From contig CAZYJG010000024.1 of the NCBI GenBank assembly GCA_964647745.1, forward strand, positions 1-19,209: a DNA stretch of 19,209 bases, in the 5' to 3' direction. Within the stretch, counting starts at the first letter, position 1. Each line of letters starts with the position of its first letter. The position numbers and the translations under genes were made by a program. This document shows positions 1-6,425 of this stretch, piece after piece. Source of the stretch: Thiopontia sp964647745. Lineage in GTDB: Bacteria > Pseudomonadota > Gammaproteobacteria > GCF-002020875. Below the pieces are notes generated by a model that made no database searches, was not told the origin of the DNA, and saw nothing but the letters and a program-made list of their open reading frames with translations.

Positions 1-245
1 AGCTGCACTGTGGATACGATGGGGTCTTTATCGTGGTGCTGGATCGGGGGATCGGGATTCCAGAGGAGGATCTGGAGAAGGTTTTTGACCCCTTTTTCCG
101 CTCGGAAAAGTCACGATCCAGCGAGAGAGGCGGCAGTGGTCTGGGGCTGGCGATCGTCAGGAATCTGGCAGAGGCCAATGGCTGGGAGGCCTCACTGAAG
201 AATCGCCCCGGTGGTGGGGTGATCGCCGCGTTGCGGTTCCCCTGA
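1..245 (+). CDS. sensor histidine kinase, C-terminal end (partial)
   Basis: Only the last 80 or so residues of the ATPase domain lie in the window; the frame is open from base 3 to the TGA at 243-245. The G1 box (DRGIGIP), the F box (FDPFFR) and the G2 box (GSGLGLAI) occur in the order and spacing of HATPase_c domains. The protein ends soon after G2, as in ordinary membrane sensor kinases. The sensor part and any partner response regulator would lie upstream, so the signal is unknown. It converges on the antiporter gene with a gap of 14 bases and no clear terminator between them. Nothing here ties it to the nitrogen-oxide genes. Confidence 0.9.
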   Translation, partial: LHCGYDGVFIVVLDRGIGIPEEDLEKVFDPFFRSEKSRSSERGGSGLGLAIVRNLAEANGWEASLKNRPGGGVIAALRFP

Positions 246-259
246 TCCGGCTTCCCCCC

Positions 260-1720
260 TTACTGCGATTCGGCCCGGGTCAGGCTCCACTTCAGTAGTG
301 GTGGCCCGGTCAGTGAGGTGATGATTGCCATCACCACAACTGCGGAGAAGAGCGAGGGGTCGAGGATCCCGAGCCCCTTGCCTACAGCAGCCAGGATCAG
401 CGCAACCTCGCCTCTGGGCACCATCCCTGCACCGATGGCAAGCCTTGGCAGTTCATGCCTGGCACCAAGGCCACTGAGCAGCTTGCCGGCAATTGCCACC
501 AGGGTCAGTGCAGTGGCAAGGATCATGATCTCCTGGTCGAGAAAGACCTCCAGCTTGACCTGCATCCCCATCAACACGAAGAAGATCGGGGCCAGAATCG
601 CCTCAAAGGGGCGGATCTGCTCCTTCACCTCCTGGTCTAGGCTGCACGCCTCTCTCTCTGGGTCGCACCCCTTTTTCCAGTAGGTGAACTCCCTGTTGCT
701 GAGGATCAGTCCGGCGGCAAAGGCACCAACAATGGCGGAGAGGCCGACAAAGTCAGCCAGCCAGGAGAGGCTGGTCAGGAGCAGGAAGGAGACAAACAGC
801 TCCGCCTCCCAGAGCTTGAAGTGGTGCAGTCGGCTGACTGTAAACTGGATAATCTTTGGTACCAGAAGGTAGATCGATGCCAGAAACATGATGGCCTGCA
901 TAATGGAGTAGCTGATGCTGATCAGGTCGATACTGCCACGGAAGATAATGTCGATACCAATGGCCATCAGTATCAGTCCAAGTACATCATCAATCACGGC
1001 TGCACTCAGCACCACGTGCGAGACCTCGCTATTGTCCCGGTTCAGTTCATGAAAGACGCGTGCAGTGATGCCAATGCTGGTTGCACAGAGGGCGATTGCG
1101 ACCATCAGATTGGCAGACCAGTCGGAGTGTGGTGCGAACAGCTGCATGGCACCAAGCCCCAGAATGAATGGTGCAGCGACCCCGATGATGGCCACCCGGG
1201 TTGCCGAGCTGGCAGCAGCGCGCAGTTCGCCGGCAGAGGACTCCAGTCCAACGGCAAACAGCAGAAACAGCAACCCGATCCGGGAGAAGCCGTCGATGAC
1301 CTGAATGGCATCGGTAATTCTTCCGCCCTGGGGGGCGGTCAGTATGGGGAGCAACTCATCTGCCAGCCCCTCTCCCAGGGTATGGCTGAGTGCCTCTTCA
1401 AGCGTCACTCCACCCTCAAGAGAGAGGTTGATGGCGTTGAAGACGGCTGTCGATTCACGCAGCACGGAGATCAGGTCACTTCCAATCCAGTAGCCGATAT
1501 TGCCAATCATGATCCCCAGCGCAAGCTCTCCCAGTACGCAGGGTTGATCCAGCTGCCGTGCAATGTAGCGTGCCAGCAGGGCGAGGGTGGTGATGATGGT
1601 GAGTGCGAGGAGGATCGGGACTACAGGATCACTGTGTTCTGTTGCGTGCTCTCCCCAGCCGGAAAATGTGGCCAGAAGCAGAATGGTCAGGACAACAAAG
1701 AGTGGTTTTTGATGATTCAT
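260..1720 (-). CDS. CPA2-type cation/proton antiporter
   Basis: A 486-residue integral membrane protein of the Na+/H+ exchanger (CPA) superfamily, expected to exchange H+ for Na+ or K+ across the inner membrane. The family Asp-Asp pair of the ion site is at about residues 244-245 (VIDDVLG). Other family segments include GELALG near residue 64, FAVGLE near 155 and PRGEVALI near the C-terminus. The N-terminus is a hydrophobic segment ending before EHATEH, followed by about ten further membrane segments. No TrkA-type RCK domain follows. Roughly residues 80-145 form a long polar insertion between early helices, more than is usual. The start is the first ATG of a weak ribosome site (no good Shine-Dalgarno), so it is slightly uncertain. 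The gene diverges from the NO reductase operon and shares its 290-base upstream region. Ion specificity cannot be read from sequence. Confidence 0.88.
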   Translation of the reverse strand: MNHQKPLFVVLTILLLATFSGWGEHATEHSDPVVPILLALTIITTLALLARYIARQLDQPCVLGELALGIMIGNIGYWIGSDLISVLRESTAVFNAINLSLEGGVTLEEALSHTLGEGLADELLPILTAPQGGRITDAIQVIDGFSRIGLLFLLFAVGLESSAGELRAAASSATRVAIIGVAAPFILGLGAMQLFAPHSDWSANLMVAIALCATSIGITARVFHELNRDNSEVSHVVLSAAVIDDVLGLILMAIGIDIIFRGSIDLISISYSIMQAIMFLASIYLLVPKIIQFTVSRLHHFKLWEAELFVSFLLLTSLSWLADFVGLSAIVGAFAAGLILSNREFTYWKKGCDPEREACSLDQEVKEQIRPFEAILAPIFFVLMGMQVKLEVFLDQEIMILATALTLVAIAGKLLSGLGARHELPRLAIGAGMVPRGEVALILAAVGKGLGILDPSLFSAVVVMAIITSLTGPPLLKWSLTRAESQ

Positions 1721-1834
1721 GTTTGTGACACACAGGGGGCCTCAGACAGCTCCGGTTCATGGTATCGCTAATTGTGTGGATCGACAATAAGTATCGGCTT
1801 TTCCTCTGTTTTCTCCAGCCATCAACGATTCTCG

Positions 1835-1854
1835 ATTGTTTCACTATTGTTTCA
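1835..1854. repeat. tandem 9-base direct repeat next to a regulator box
   Basis: ATTGTTTCA occurs at 1835-1843 and again at 1846-1854, an 11-base period that puts both copies on the same face of the helix. The second copy ends two bases before the Fnr/Dnr-type box at 1857. It could be a second regulator site or an AT-rich upstream element. No regulator is recognised. Confidence 0.5.
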
Positions 1855-1856
1855 AT

Positions 1857-1905
1857 TTGACCTAGGTCAAGCAACCCTCTGGAGTATGGGTGTATAAATC
1901 GCAGT
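1857..1905 (+). promoter_or_regulatory. class II Fnr/Dnr-type promoter of the NO reductase operon
   Basis: TTGACCTAGGTCAA at 1857-1870 is a perfect palindrome with the TTGAC-N4-GTCAA form bound by the Crp/Fnr superfamily, notably Dnr/Nnr-type NO sensors and Fnr. A TATAAA -10 hexamer lies at 1893-1898. Seven bases further predicts a transcript start near 1905, which is 41.5 bases from the box centre (1863.5), the exact class II activator spacing. There is no good -35 hexamer, as expected for activator-dependent transcription. The regulator gene is not in the window. Dnr versus Fnr cannot be decided from the box alone. Confidence 0.75.
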
Positions 1906-1918
1906 GCATAAGTTTGAA

Positions 1919-1989
1919 ATAGCCATCCAGCTGGCTATGGGCCCCTCATTTGGGGGCTTGGTGTGGCAGGCCAGCTGTAATTTTTTACA
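1919..1989 (+). other. structured 5' leader of the NO reductase operon
   Basis: Three consecutive inverted repeats fill the leader. The first is ATAGCC/GGCTAT (1919-1924 with 1933-1938). The second is GCCCC/GGGGC (1941-1945 with 1953-1957). The third is TGTAA/TTACA (1976-1980 with 1985-1989) flanking a T run. The region between about 1956 and 1986 could also fold into a bulged hairpin followed by TTTTTT, so attenuation is possible. No known riboswitch is recognised. The leader would be about 105 bases from the predicted start to the first gene. Confidence 0.35.
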
Positions 1990-2009
1990 ACATCAGGGAG
2001 TACCAAACA

Positions 2010-2162
2010 GTGGAAGAACAGACAAACGAAGAGAGAGTACCTGCAATGCAGCGACTACTCGATAACCCATTCTTGCTGCTATTTCTTGGAATAGCCGTAC
2101 CAACCGTTTTATATACCATGTGGGGAATTATGGAGATCATCTCTATCCCCATGGCCCCATAA
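2010..2162 (+). CDS. small membrane subunit of the CuA-type oxidoreductase
   Basis: A 50-residue protein with one membrane helix (about residues 19-40, LLLFLGIAVPT onward) and a charged N-terminus. The chosen start is GTG at 2010 because AGGGAG lies nine bases before it. An ATG at 2046, preceded by GAGAG, would give a 38-residue protein and is the main alternative. It directly precedes subunit II, with a 19-base gap holding an AGGAGG ribosome site. Small one-helix subunits of this kind accompany B-type heme-copper enzymes (subunit IIa of ba3 oxidase), so a structural role in the complex is inferred from position and topology rather than sequence identity. Confidence 0.7.
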   Translation: MEEQTNEERVPAMQRLLDNPFLLLFLGIAVPTVLYTMWGIMEIISIPMAP

Positions 2163-2181
2163 TTCAGGAGGAGAGTCTGTT

Positions 2182-2724
2182 ATGAGTTCAATACTACCTC
2201 CAACAGAAATAATCTGGTGGAAAACTCCGGTAGATCGTTCCGAGGGACTATGGGTCGCGATCGCACTTATCTGGTGTCTGTTCATGTTTGCGATGATGCC
2301 GATCTGGCACATCTACGGAAATCAGAATCTTTCCAATGAGGCATATCAAACCACTCCTGAGAAATTCCAGGCGAGGGTTGATGCCATGGTCACAGCACAC
2401 GAAGTGCGTAGAGAGACCCAATGGAATGTTCCTGTTGTTAAACCACCTGTTGGCAGTGATGTCTACATGCTGGGCAAGAAGTGGCAGTGGTATCCAGCAC
2501 TGGAGCTGAAGAAGGGCGAGTCCTATCGCCTCCATCTCTCCTCCATTGACTGGCAACACGGCTTCTCTGTGCAGCCAATCAATGTAAATGCCCAGATTCT
2601 ACCTGGTTACGAGACCGTCATGACGATTACTCCAAATCAGACTGGTGAGTTCACAGTAATCTGTAATGAGTACTGTGGTATCGGTCATCATTTCATGACC
2701 AGTAAAATTTACGTTACAGAATAA
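2182..2724 (+). CDS. CuA-containing subunit II of a heme-copper oxidoreductase
   Basis: A 180-residue membrane-anchored periplasmic protein that would accept electrons from a donor such as a cytochrome c and pass them to subunit I. One helix (about residues 22-44) is followed by a cupredoxin domain. All CuA ligands are visible: H126 (DWQHGF), then C161, E163, C165, H169 and M172 in CNEYCGIGHHFM. The aromatic patch KWQWYP at 100-105 fits the usual electron entry site. The protein is short, with a single N-terminal helix, like B-type (ba3) rather than aa3-type subunit II. It starts at ATG after AGGAGG and is followed 13 bases later by subunit I. The metal site is intact, so it should be functional. 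Confidence 0.93.
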   Translation: MSSILPPTEIIWWKTPVDRSEGLWVAIALIWCLFMFAMMPIWHIYGNQNLSNEAYQTTPEKFQARVDAMVTAHEVRRETQWNVPVVKPPVGSDVYMLGKKWQWYPALELKKGESYRLHLSSIDWQHGFSVQPINVNAQILPGYETVMTITPNQTGEFTVICNEYCGIGHHFMTSKIYVTE

Positions 2725-2737
2725 GGGGTAATTAATA

Positions 2738-4474
2738 ATGAGTTTCGCAAAACCACTATTCCGTACAGAGCCAGGCACAGGGCTGGTCTTTCACAAGAGT
2801 GCGGAAAACCTAATGAAGGCCAATGCTATTGCTGCTGCGGTATTCCTCCTTATTGGTGGAATCCTTGCTGCACTGGTAACGGCTACACGTATGCCAACAT
2901 TGCATATACTTCCAGCTGGTCAGTTCTATCAGGCGCTGACCGGTCACGGTATTGATATGTTGATTATCTTTATCATCTTCTTTGAGATGGCCGTACTCTA
3001 CTTCGCCTCATCGACGCTACTGCGTTCGAGACTGGCAACCCCGAGATGGGGCTGGGTTCAGTTTGCTCTTATGCTTGTTGGTGCGTTGATTACCAACTAT
3101 GCAATCATTATGGGTAACTCCAGTGTGATGATGACCTCCTATGTACCAATGCCGGCAGATCCTCTGTTCTACCTGGGGCTTATTCTGTTTGCTGTAGGTG
3201 CACTGATTGGCTGCTTCATCTTCTTTGGTACGCTGGTGATTGCCAAGGAGGAGAAGACTTATGAGGGTTCCATCCCACTGGTTGTATTTGGTGCAATGAC
3301 AGCAGCGATTATTGCGGTCTTTACCATCGCATCCGGCGCAATCATCCTGATCCCTACATTCCTCTGGTCCCTTGGACTGATTTCCAATATCGATCCACTG
3401 ATGTATAGAGTCATCTGGTGGGCACTTGGTCACTCTTCACAGCAGATCAACGTTGCCGCTCATATCTCAATCTGGTACATGGTTGCAGCACTTCTGTTTG
3501 GTGCCAAACCAATGTCAGAGAAGATCAGTCGTTCAGCATTCCTGTTGTACATCCTCTTCCTGCAGCTCGCTTCTGCTCACCATATTCTGGTTGACCCAGG
3601 TGTGAGTTCTGTCTGGAAGGTATTCAATACCAGTTATGCAATGTACCTCGCTGTACTGGCTAGTATGATTCACGGTCTGACTGTTCCAGGATCCATTGAG
3701 GTTGCCCAGCGCATGAAGGGGCTTAATCGTGGTCTCTTCCAGTGGTTGAAGAAGGCGCCTTGGGGTAATCCTGTATTCTCCTCAATGTTTATCTCATTGA
3801 TTGGTTTCGGATTCCTGGGCGGTATCTCAGGTGTGGTCATGGGTGTTGAGCAGATTAACCTGATCATCCACAACACCATCTACGTACCAGGTCACTTCCA
3901 CGCAACTGTGGTACTGGGCACAACAATGGCGTTCATGTCAGTAACCTACTTCCTGCTGCCAACCCTCTTTGGTCGTGAGATTATCTTCCCATCAATTGCC
4001 AAGCTGCAGCCATACCTGTTCGGTCTTGGAATGGCGGGTGTCTCTCTCTTCCTGATGGGTGCAGGCACCATGGGTGTTGCCCGTAGACATTGGGACATGG
4101 CATTTACTGGTGCTCCTTATGCATATGAGTATCCTGCAATTGCCTATACCATTATGGGTCTGGCCGGTATCTTTGCGATTCTTGCGGTCCTTGGTGGAGC
4201 CATATTCTGTCTGCTGACAGTAGGTACACTGCTCTTCGGCAAGAAGACAGATAGCAAGGTTAAGTTCATGGGATTCCGTGGTCTTGACAGCTACACTACA
4301 GAGAAACCAGCAATGCTGATGCGTGCCCCTGCTGATGAGGGACATGCAAATATCGGTATGGGATGGTTCATTGCTCCAGGAACATTCGTTCTGGCACTGG
4401 CCTTCCTTGTTACCTTTGTTCTCTACTACTTCGTTAACTGGAAGTACCTGGCATCTGTCTGGGGACTTGCGTAA
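2738..4474 (+). CDS. heme-copper oxidoreductase subunit I, probable CuA-type nitric oxide reductase
   Basis: A 578-residue catalytic subunit with at least 12 membrane helices. Low-spin heme ligands are H70 (TGHGID) and H388; the high-spin heme ligand is H386 (VPGHFH); CuB ligands are H232, H281 and H282. The motif after H232 is GHSSQQ, so Q236 stands where oxygen reductases have the cross-linked Tyr (GHPEVY). Loss of that Tyr is the hallmark of NO reductases in this superfamily, so 2 NO to N2O is the likely reaction. HNTIYVPGHFH resembles B-type enzymes. With a CuA subunit next door this fits the CuA-bearing NOR families (eNOR-like) rather than cNOR or qNOR; the exact family needs a tree. It ends the operon before a strong terminator. 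The alternative, a divergent oxidase, is less likely because of the missing Tyr. Confidence 0.88.
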   Translation: MSFAKPLFRTEPGTGLVFHKSAENLMKANAIAAAVFLLIGGILAALVTATRMPTLHILPAGQFYQALTGHGIDMLIIFIIFFEMAVLYFASSTLLRSRLATPRWGWVQFALMLVGALITNYAIIMGNSSVMMTSYVPMPADPLFYLGLILFAVGALIGCFIFFGTLVIAKEEKTYEGSIPLVVFGAMTAAIIAVFTIASGAIILIPTFLWSLGLISNIDPLMYRVIWWALGHSSQQINVAAHISIWYMVAALLFGAKPMSEKISRSAFLLYILFLQLASAHHILVDPGVSSVWKVFNTSYAMYLAVLASMIHGLTVPGSIEVAQRMKGLNRGLFQWLKKAPWGNPVFSSMFISLIGFGFLGGISGVVMGVEQINLIIHNTIYVPGHFHATVVLGTTMAFMSVTYFLLPTLFGREIIFPSIAKLQPYLFGLGMAGVSLFLMGAGTMGVARRHWDMAFTGAPYAYEYPAIAYTIMGLAGIFAILAVLGGAIFCLLTVGTLLFGKKTDSKVKFMGFRGLDSYTTEKPAMLMRAPADEGHANIGMGWFIAPGTFVLALAFLVTFVLYYFVNWKYLASVWGLA

Positions 4475-4487
4475 ACGTACTAAAACT

Positions 4488-4520
4488 CAGGGGCAGGCAT
4501 CCGTCTGCCCCTGTTTTTTT
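4488..4520 (+). terminator. Rho-independent terminator after the NO reductase operon
   Basis: CAGGGGCAG (4488-4496) pairs perfectly with CTGCCCCTG (4505-4513) around an eight-base loop and is followed at once by seven T. It lies 14 bases after the subunit I stop codon and separates the structural genes from ctaB. Confidence 0.93.
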
Positions 4521-4544
4521 ATCGTGCATTAGAGTGCCCTGTTA

Positions 4545-4550
4545 TATAAT
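4545..4550 (+). promoter_or_regulatory. possible -10 element before ctaB
   Basis: A consensus TATAAT stands 43 bases before the ctaB start and just past the terminator, where a new promoter is needed. No convincing -35 hexamer or Fnr/Dnr box is seen at the right distance. Confidence 0.35.
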
Positions 4551-4593
4551 GAGTGGCGCAGTACTAATTCTGATTTAATGAAGGAAAAGTGTC

Positions 4594-5466
4594 GTGGTGC
4601 TTGGATTTAAGCAAATTGCAAATATCTTTAAGTTACGTATTGGTGTCACAATTGCGCTTACAGCACTTGTTGGACTGGCCATTACACCTGGACCATCTGT
4701 CCCTCTGCCACAAATTTTGACGCTATTGGTCGTTGTTCTGCTCTCATCTGCAAGTGCGGGTGGATTTAATCAATATCTTGAGCGAAACTATGATGGTCGC
4801 ATGGAGAGAACACGCAACCGTCCGTTTGTGACTGGCGAGATCAAGGCAGGTATTGGTTGGCCGGTATTTCTCTATGGGCTACTTTTTGTATCAGTTCTCG
4901 CTGCTGCCTATATTTTGAATGGTGTAGCAGCGTTCTATGTTTTCCTTGGTGCCTTTTTCTATGCATTTGTCTATACATGGTGGTTGAAGCGCAGAACCTG
5001 GCTTAATATAGTTGTCGGTGGGCTTGCCGGTAGTTTTGCTGTATTGGCCGGTGCAGCAACAGTAAATCCAACGGGTCTGGATACATTTCCACTGATTCTT
5101 GCTGTTGTCCTGTTTTTGTGGACCCCATCACATTTCTGGAGTCTGGCGATAACCCTTCATGACGATTATGCTCGTGGAGGGATTCCGATGCTTCCGGTAG
5201 TTGTTGGTGACCACAAGGCTGCATGGGCAATCTTTGGTAACTCGATACTTCTTGTAGGCGCCTCGTTTGCCCCATTCTTTTTTGATCTTGGGCTGGGGCC
5301 TGTCTATTTCATGGGTGCTGCAGTCGGCGGACTCTATTTCCTATATAAAAATATTGTACTTATCCGTGATACCAATCGGGATACGGCAATGTCTAGTTTT
5401 TATGCATCTCTTATTCAATTGACACTGCTGTTGCTTGCGGCTGTTATTGATGTTCAGCTGGTCTGA
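4594..5466 (+). CDS. ctaB: heme O synthase (protoheme IX farnesyltransferase)
   Basis: A 290-residue UbiA-family membrane prenyltransferase that adds a farnesyl group to protoheme to make heme O, the precursor of heme A. The first prenyl-diphosphate motif runs from N59 through E63 and D67 to M70, followed by ERTRNRP; Glu at 63 is a conservative change also found in COX10-like proteins. The second motif region (YTWWLKRRT, then HDDYARGGIPMLP near residues 190-203) is typical of CtaB/CyoE. Length matches the family. The start is GTG at 4594, eight bases after AAGGA. It sits between the NO reductase genes and sco, 27 bases before the latter, implying co-transcription. Its presence argues that the reductase or another enzyme here uses O- or A-type heme. 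Confidence 0.93.
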   Translation: MVLGFKQIANIFKLRIGVTIALTALVGLAITPGPSVPLPQILTLLVVVLLSSASAGGFNQYLERNYDGRMERTRNRPFVTGEIKAGIGWPVFLYGLLFVSVLAAAYILNGVAAFYVFLGAFFYAFVYTWWLKRRTWLNIVVGGLAGSFAVLAGAATVNPTGLDTFPLILAVVLFLWTPSHFWSLAITLHDDYARGGIPMLPVVVGDHKAAWAIFGNSILLVGASFAPFFFDLGLGPVYFMGAAVGGLYFLYKNIVLIRDTNRDTAMSSFYASLIQLTLLLLAAVIDVQLV

Positions 5467-5493
5467 TTAAACAATACTGAGAGAGGTATCTCT

Positions 5494-6333
5494 GTGTGCA
5501 AATGGCTGCTCAAGAGCCTGAGACTCTCTACTGTGTCTATCTTTCTCCTTCTGGGGGTTTCTCAGATATCTTCTGCTGTAGATGTAGATGTAGATGTAGA
5601 TAGAGAAGAGACTGTTTTTGACCAAGCGTCAGCCCTTGAAAAGAGCAGGGGAGCGGTTGGTAATATATTATCAGGCTATACATTTACCGACATCAACGGG
5701 ATGCCGGTTCATCTTGAAAGTTTTCGCAATAAGCCGTTAATAGTTAGTCTGGTATACACCAGTTGTTACCATATCTGTCAGATGACCACCGAACATCTTA
5801 GAAAGATGGTAGAGATTGCCAATGAATCACTCGGTTCTGATAAATTTAATGTGATCACCCTCGGCTTTGACACCATGATTGATAGTCCTGAGATGATGGA
5901 GGATTATGCAAAATTGAGAAGTATAGATCTTGATAACTGGTATTTTCTAAGTGGTGATGCGGATAGTGTTGGACGTTTTATCGATGATGTTGGCTTTACC
6001 TATGTCAAAACAACCAAAGGTTTTGATCATATTCTGCAGGCAACCATTATTGATCAAGAAGGTAAAATATATACTCAGGTATATGGTGAATCCTACGATG
6101 CACCACTGTTTATGGAGCCTCTCAAGGAGCTAGTATATAAACGTCCGACCAATAGAGGGATTGTTGCAAATATAGAAGACCGTGTTCGTTTCTTCTGTAC
6201 TGTATATGACCCTGCCAGTGGTGGCTACCGGTTTGATTACTCGATTTTTATCGGTATGTTTATCGGTTTCATGATTATTGCCATTGGAGTTTATTTCCTG
6301 ATCAAGGAATTTTTGATCAGCCAGCGTAAATAA
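5494..6333 (+). CDS. Sco1/SenC-type copper chaperone
   Basis: A 279-residue membrane-bound thioredoxin-fold protein of the Sco family, expected to deliver copper to, or reduce, the CuA site of subunit II. The copper ligands are present: C91 and C95 in SCYHIC and H179 in FDHI. An N-terminal hydrophobic segment (about 12-28) precedes a short Val-Asp repeat. Unusually, there is also a C-terminal membrane helix (about 247-270), so the domain may be tethered at both ends. The start is GTG at 5494 after GAGAGG. It follows ctaB and precedes the cytochrome b gene by 92 bases that hold a likely separate promoter. Base composition is visibly more A+T-rich than in the nir genes. Confidence 0.9.
   Translation: MCKWLLKSLRLSTVSIFLLLGVSQISSAVDVDVDVDREETVFDQASALEKSRGAVGNILSGYTFTDINGMPVHLESFRNKPLIVSLVYTSCYHICQMTTEHLRKMVEIANESLGSDKFNVITLGFDTMIDSPEMMEDYAKLRSIDLDNWYFLSGDADSVGRFIDDVGFTYVKTTKGFDHILQATIIDQEGKIYTQVYGESYDAPLFMEPLKELVYKRPTNRGIVANIEDRVRFFCTVYDPASGGYRFDYSIFIGMFIGFMIIAIGVYFLIKEFLISQRK
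5578..5601 (+). repeat. four tandem GTAGAT units inside sco
   Basis: GTAGAT is repeated four times in frame and encodes Val-Asp four times right after the membrane anchor of the Sco protein. The six-base unit keeps the frame if copy number changes, so the linker length may vary between strains. Confidence 0.85.
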
Positions 6334-6340
6334 TCTTATG

Positions 6341-6389
6341 GAAATATTCCAGAAATATTTCAGTAGTAAGATAACACACGCAATATAAT
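6341..6389 (+). promoter_or_regulatory. promoter with an operator-like palindrome before the cytochrome b operon
   Basis: GAAATATT (6341-6348) and AATATTTC (6354-6361) form a perfect 8-base inverted repeat with a five-base spacer; the same bases also read as an 11-base direct repeat (GAAATATTCCA / GAAATATTTCA). A consensus TATAAT -10 follows at 6384-6389, placing the palindrome centre about 45 bases before the predicted start, over the -35 position, where no -35 hexamer is seen. An activator or repressor site is inferred; it does not match the Fnr/Dnr form. Confidence 0.45.
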
Positions 6390-6425
6390 AAAGTACCCAA
6401 TAGGGCCTAATAAAATTATCATATT

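Noticed and set aside
821..1771. 316-codon open frame on the plus strand
   Set aside because: It lies antisense to the antiporter, whose family motifs are intact. The translation is polar, low in structure and resembles no family; it is a product of the antiporter's codon pattern.
2738..4474. Annotating subunit I as an ordinary cytochrome c oxidase
   Set aside because: The cross-linked Tyr is replaced by Gln at residue 236, and the promoter and neighbours point to NO metabolism.
6298..6320. Inverted repeat CTGATCAA/TTGATCAG resembling Fnr half-sites
   Set aside because: It lies in the coding end of sco, the spacing is not the Fnr form, and it encodes the expected membrane helix end.
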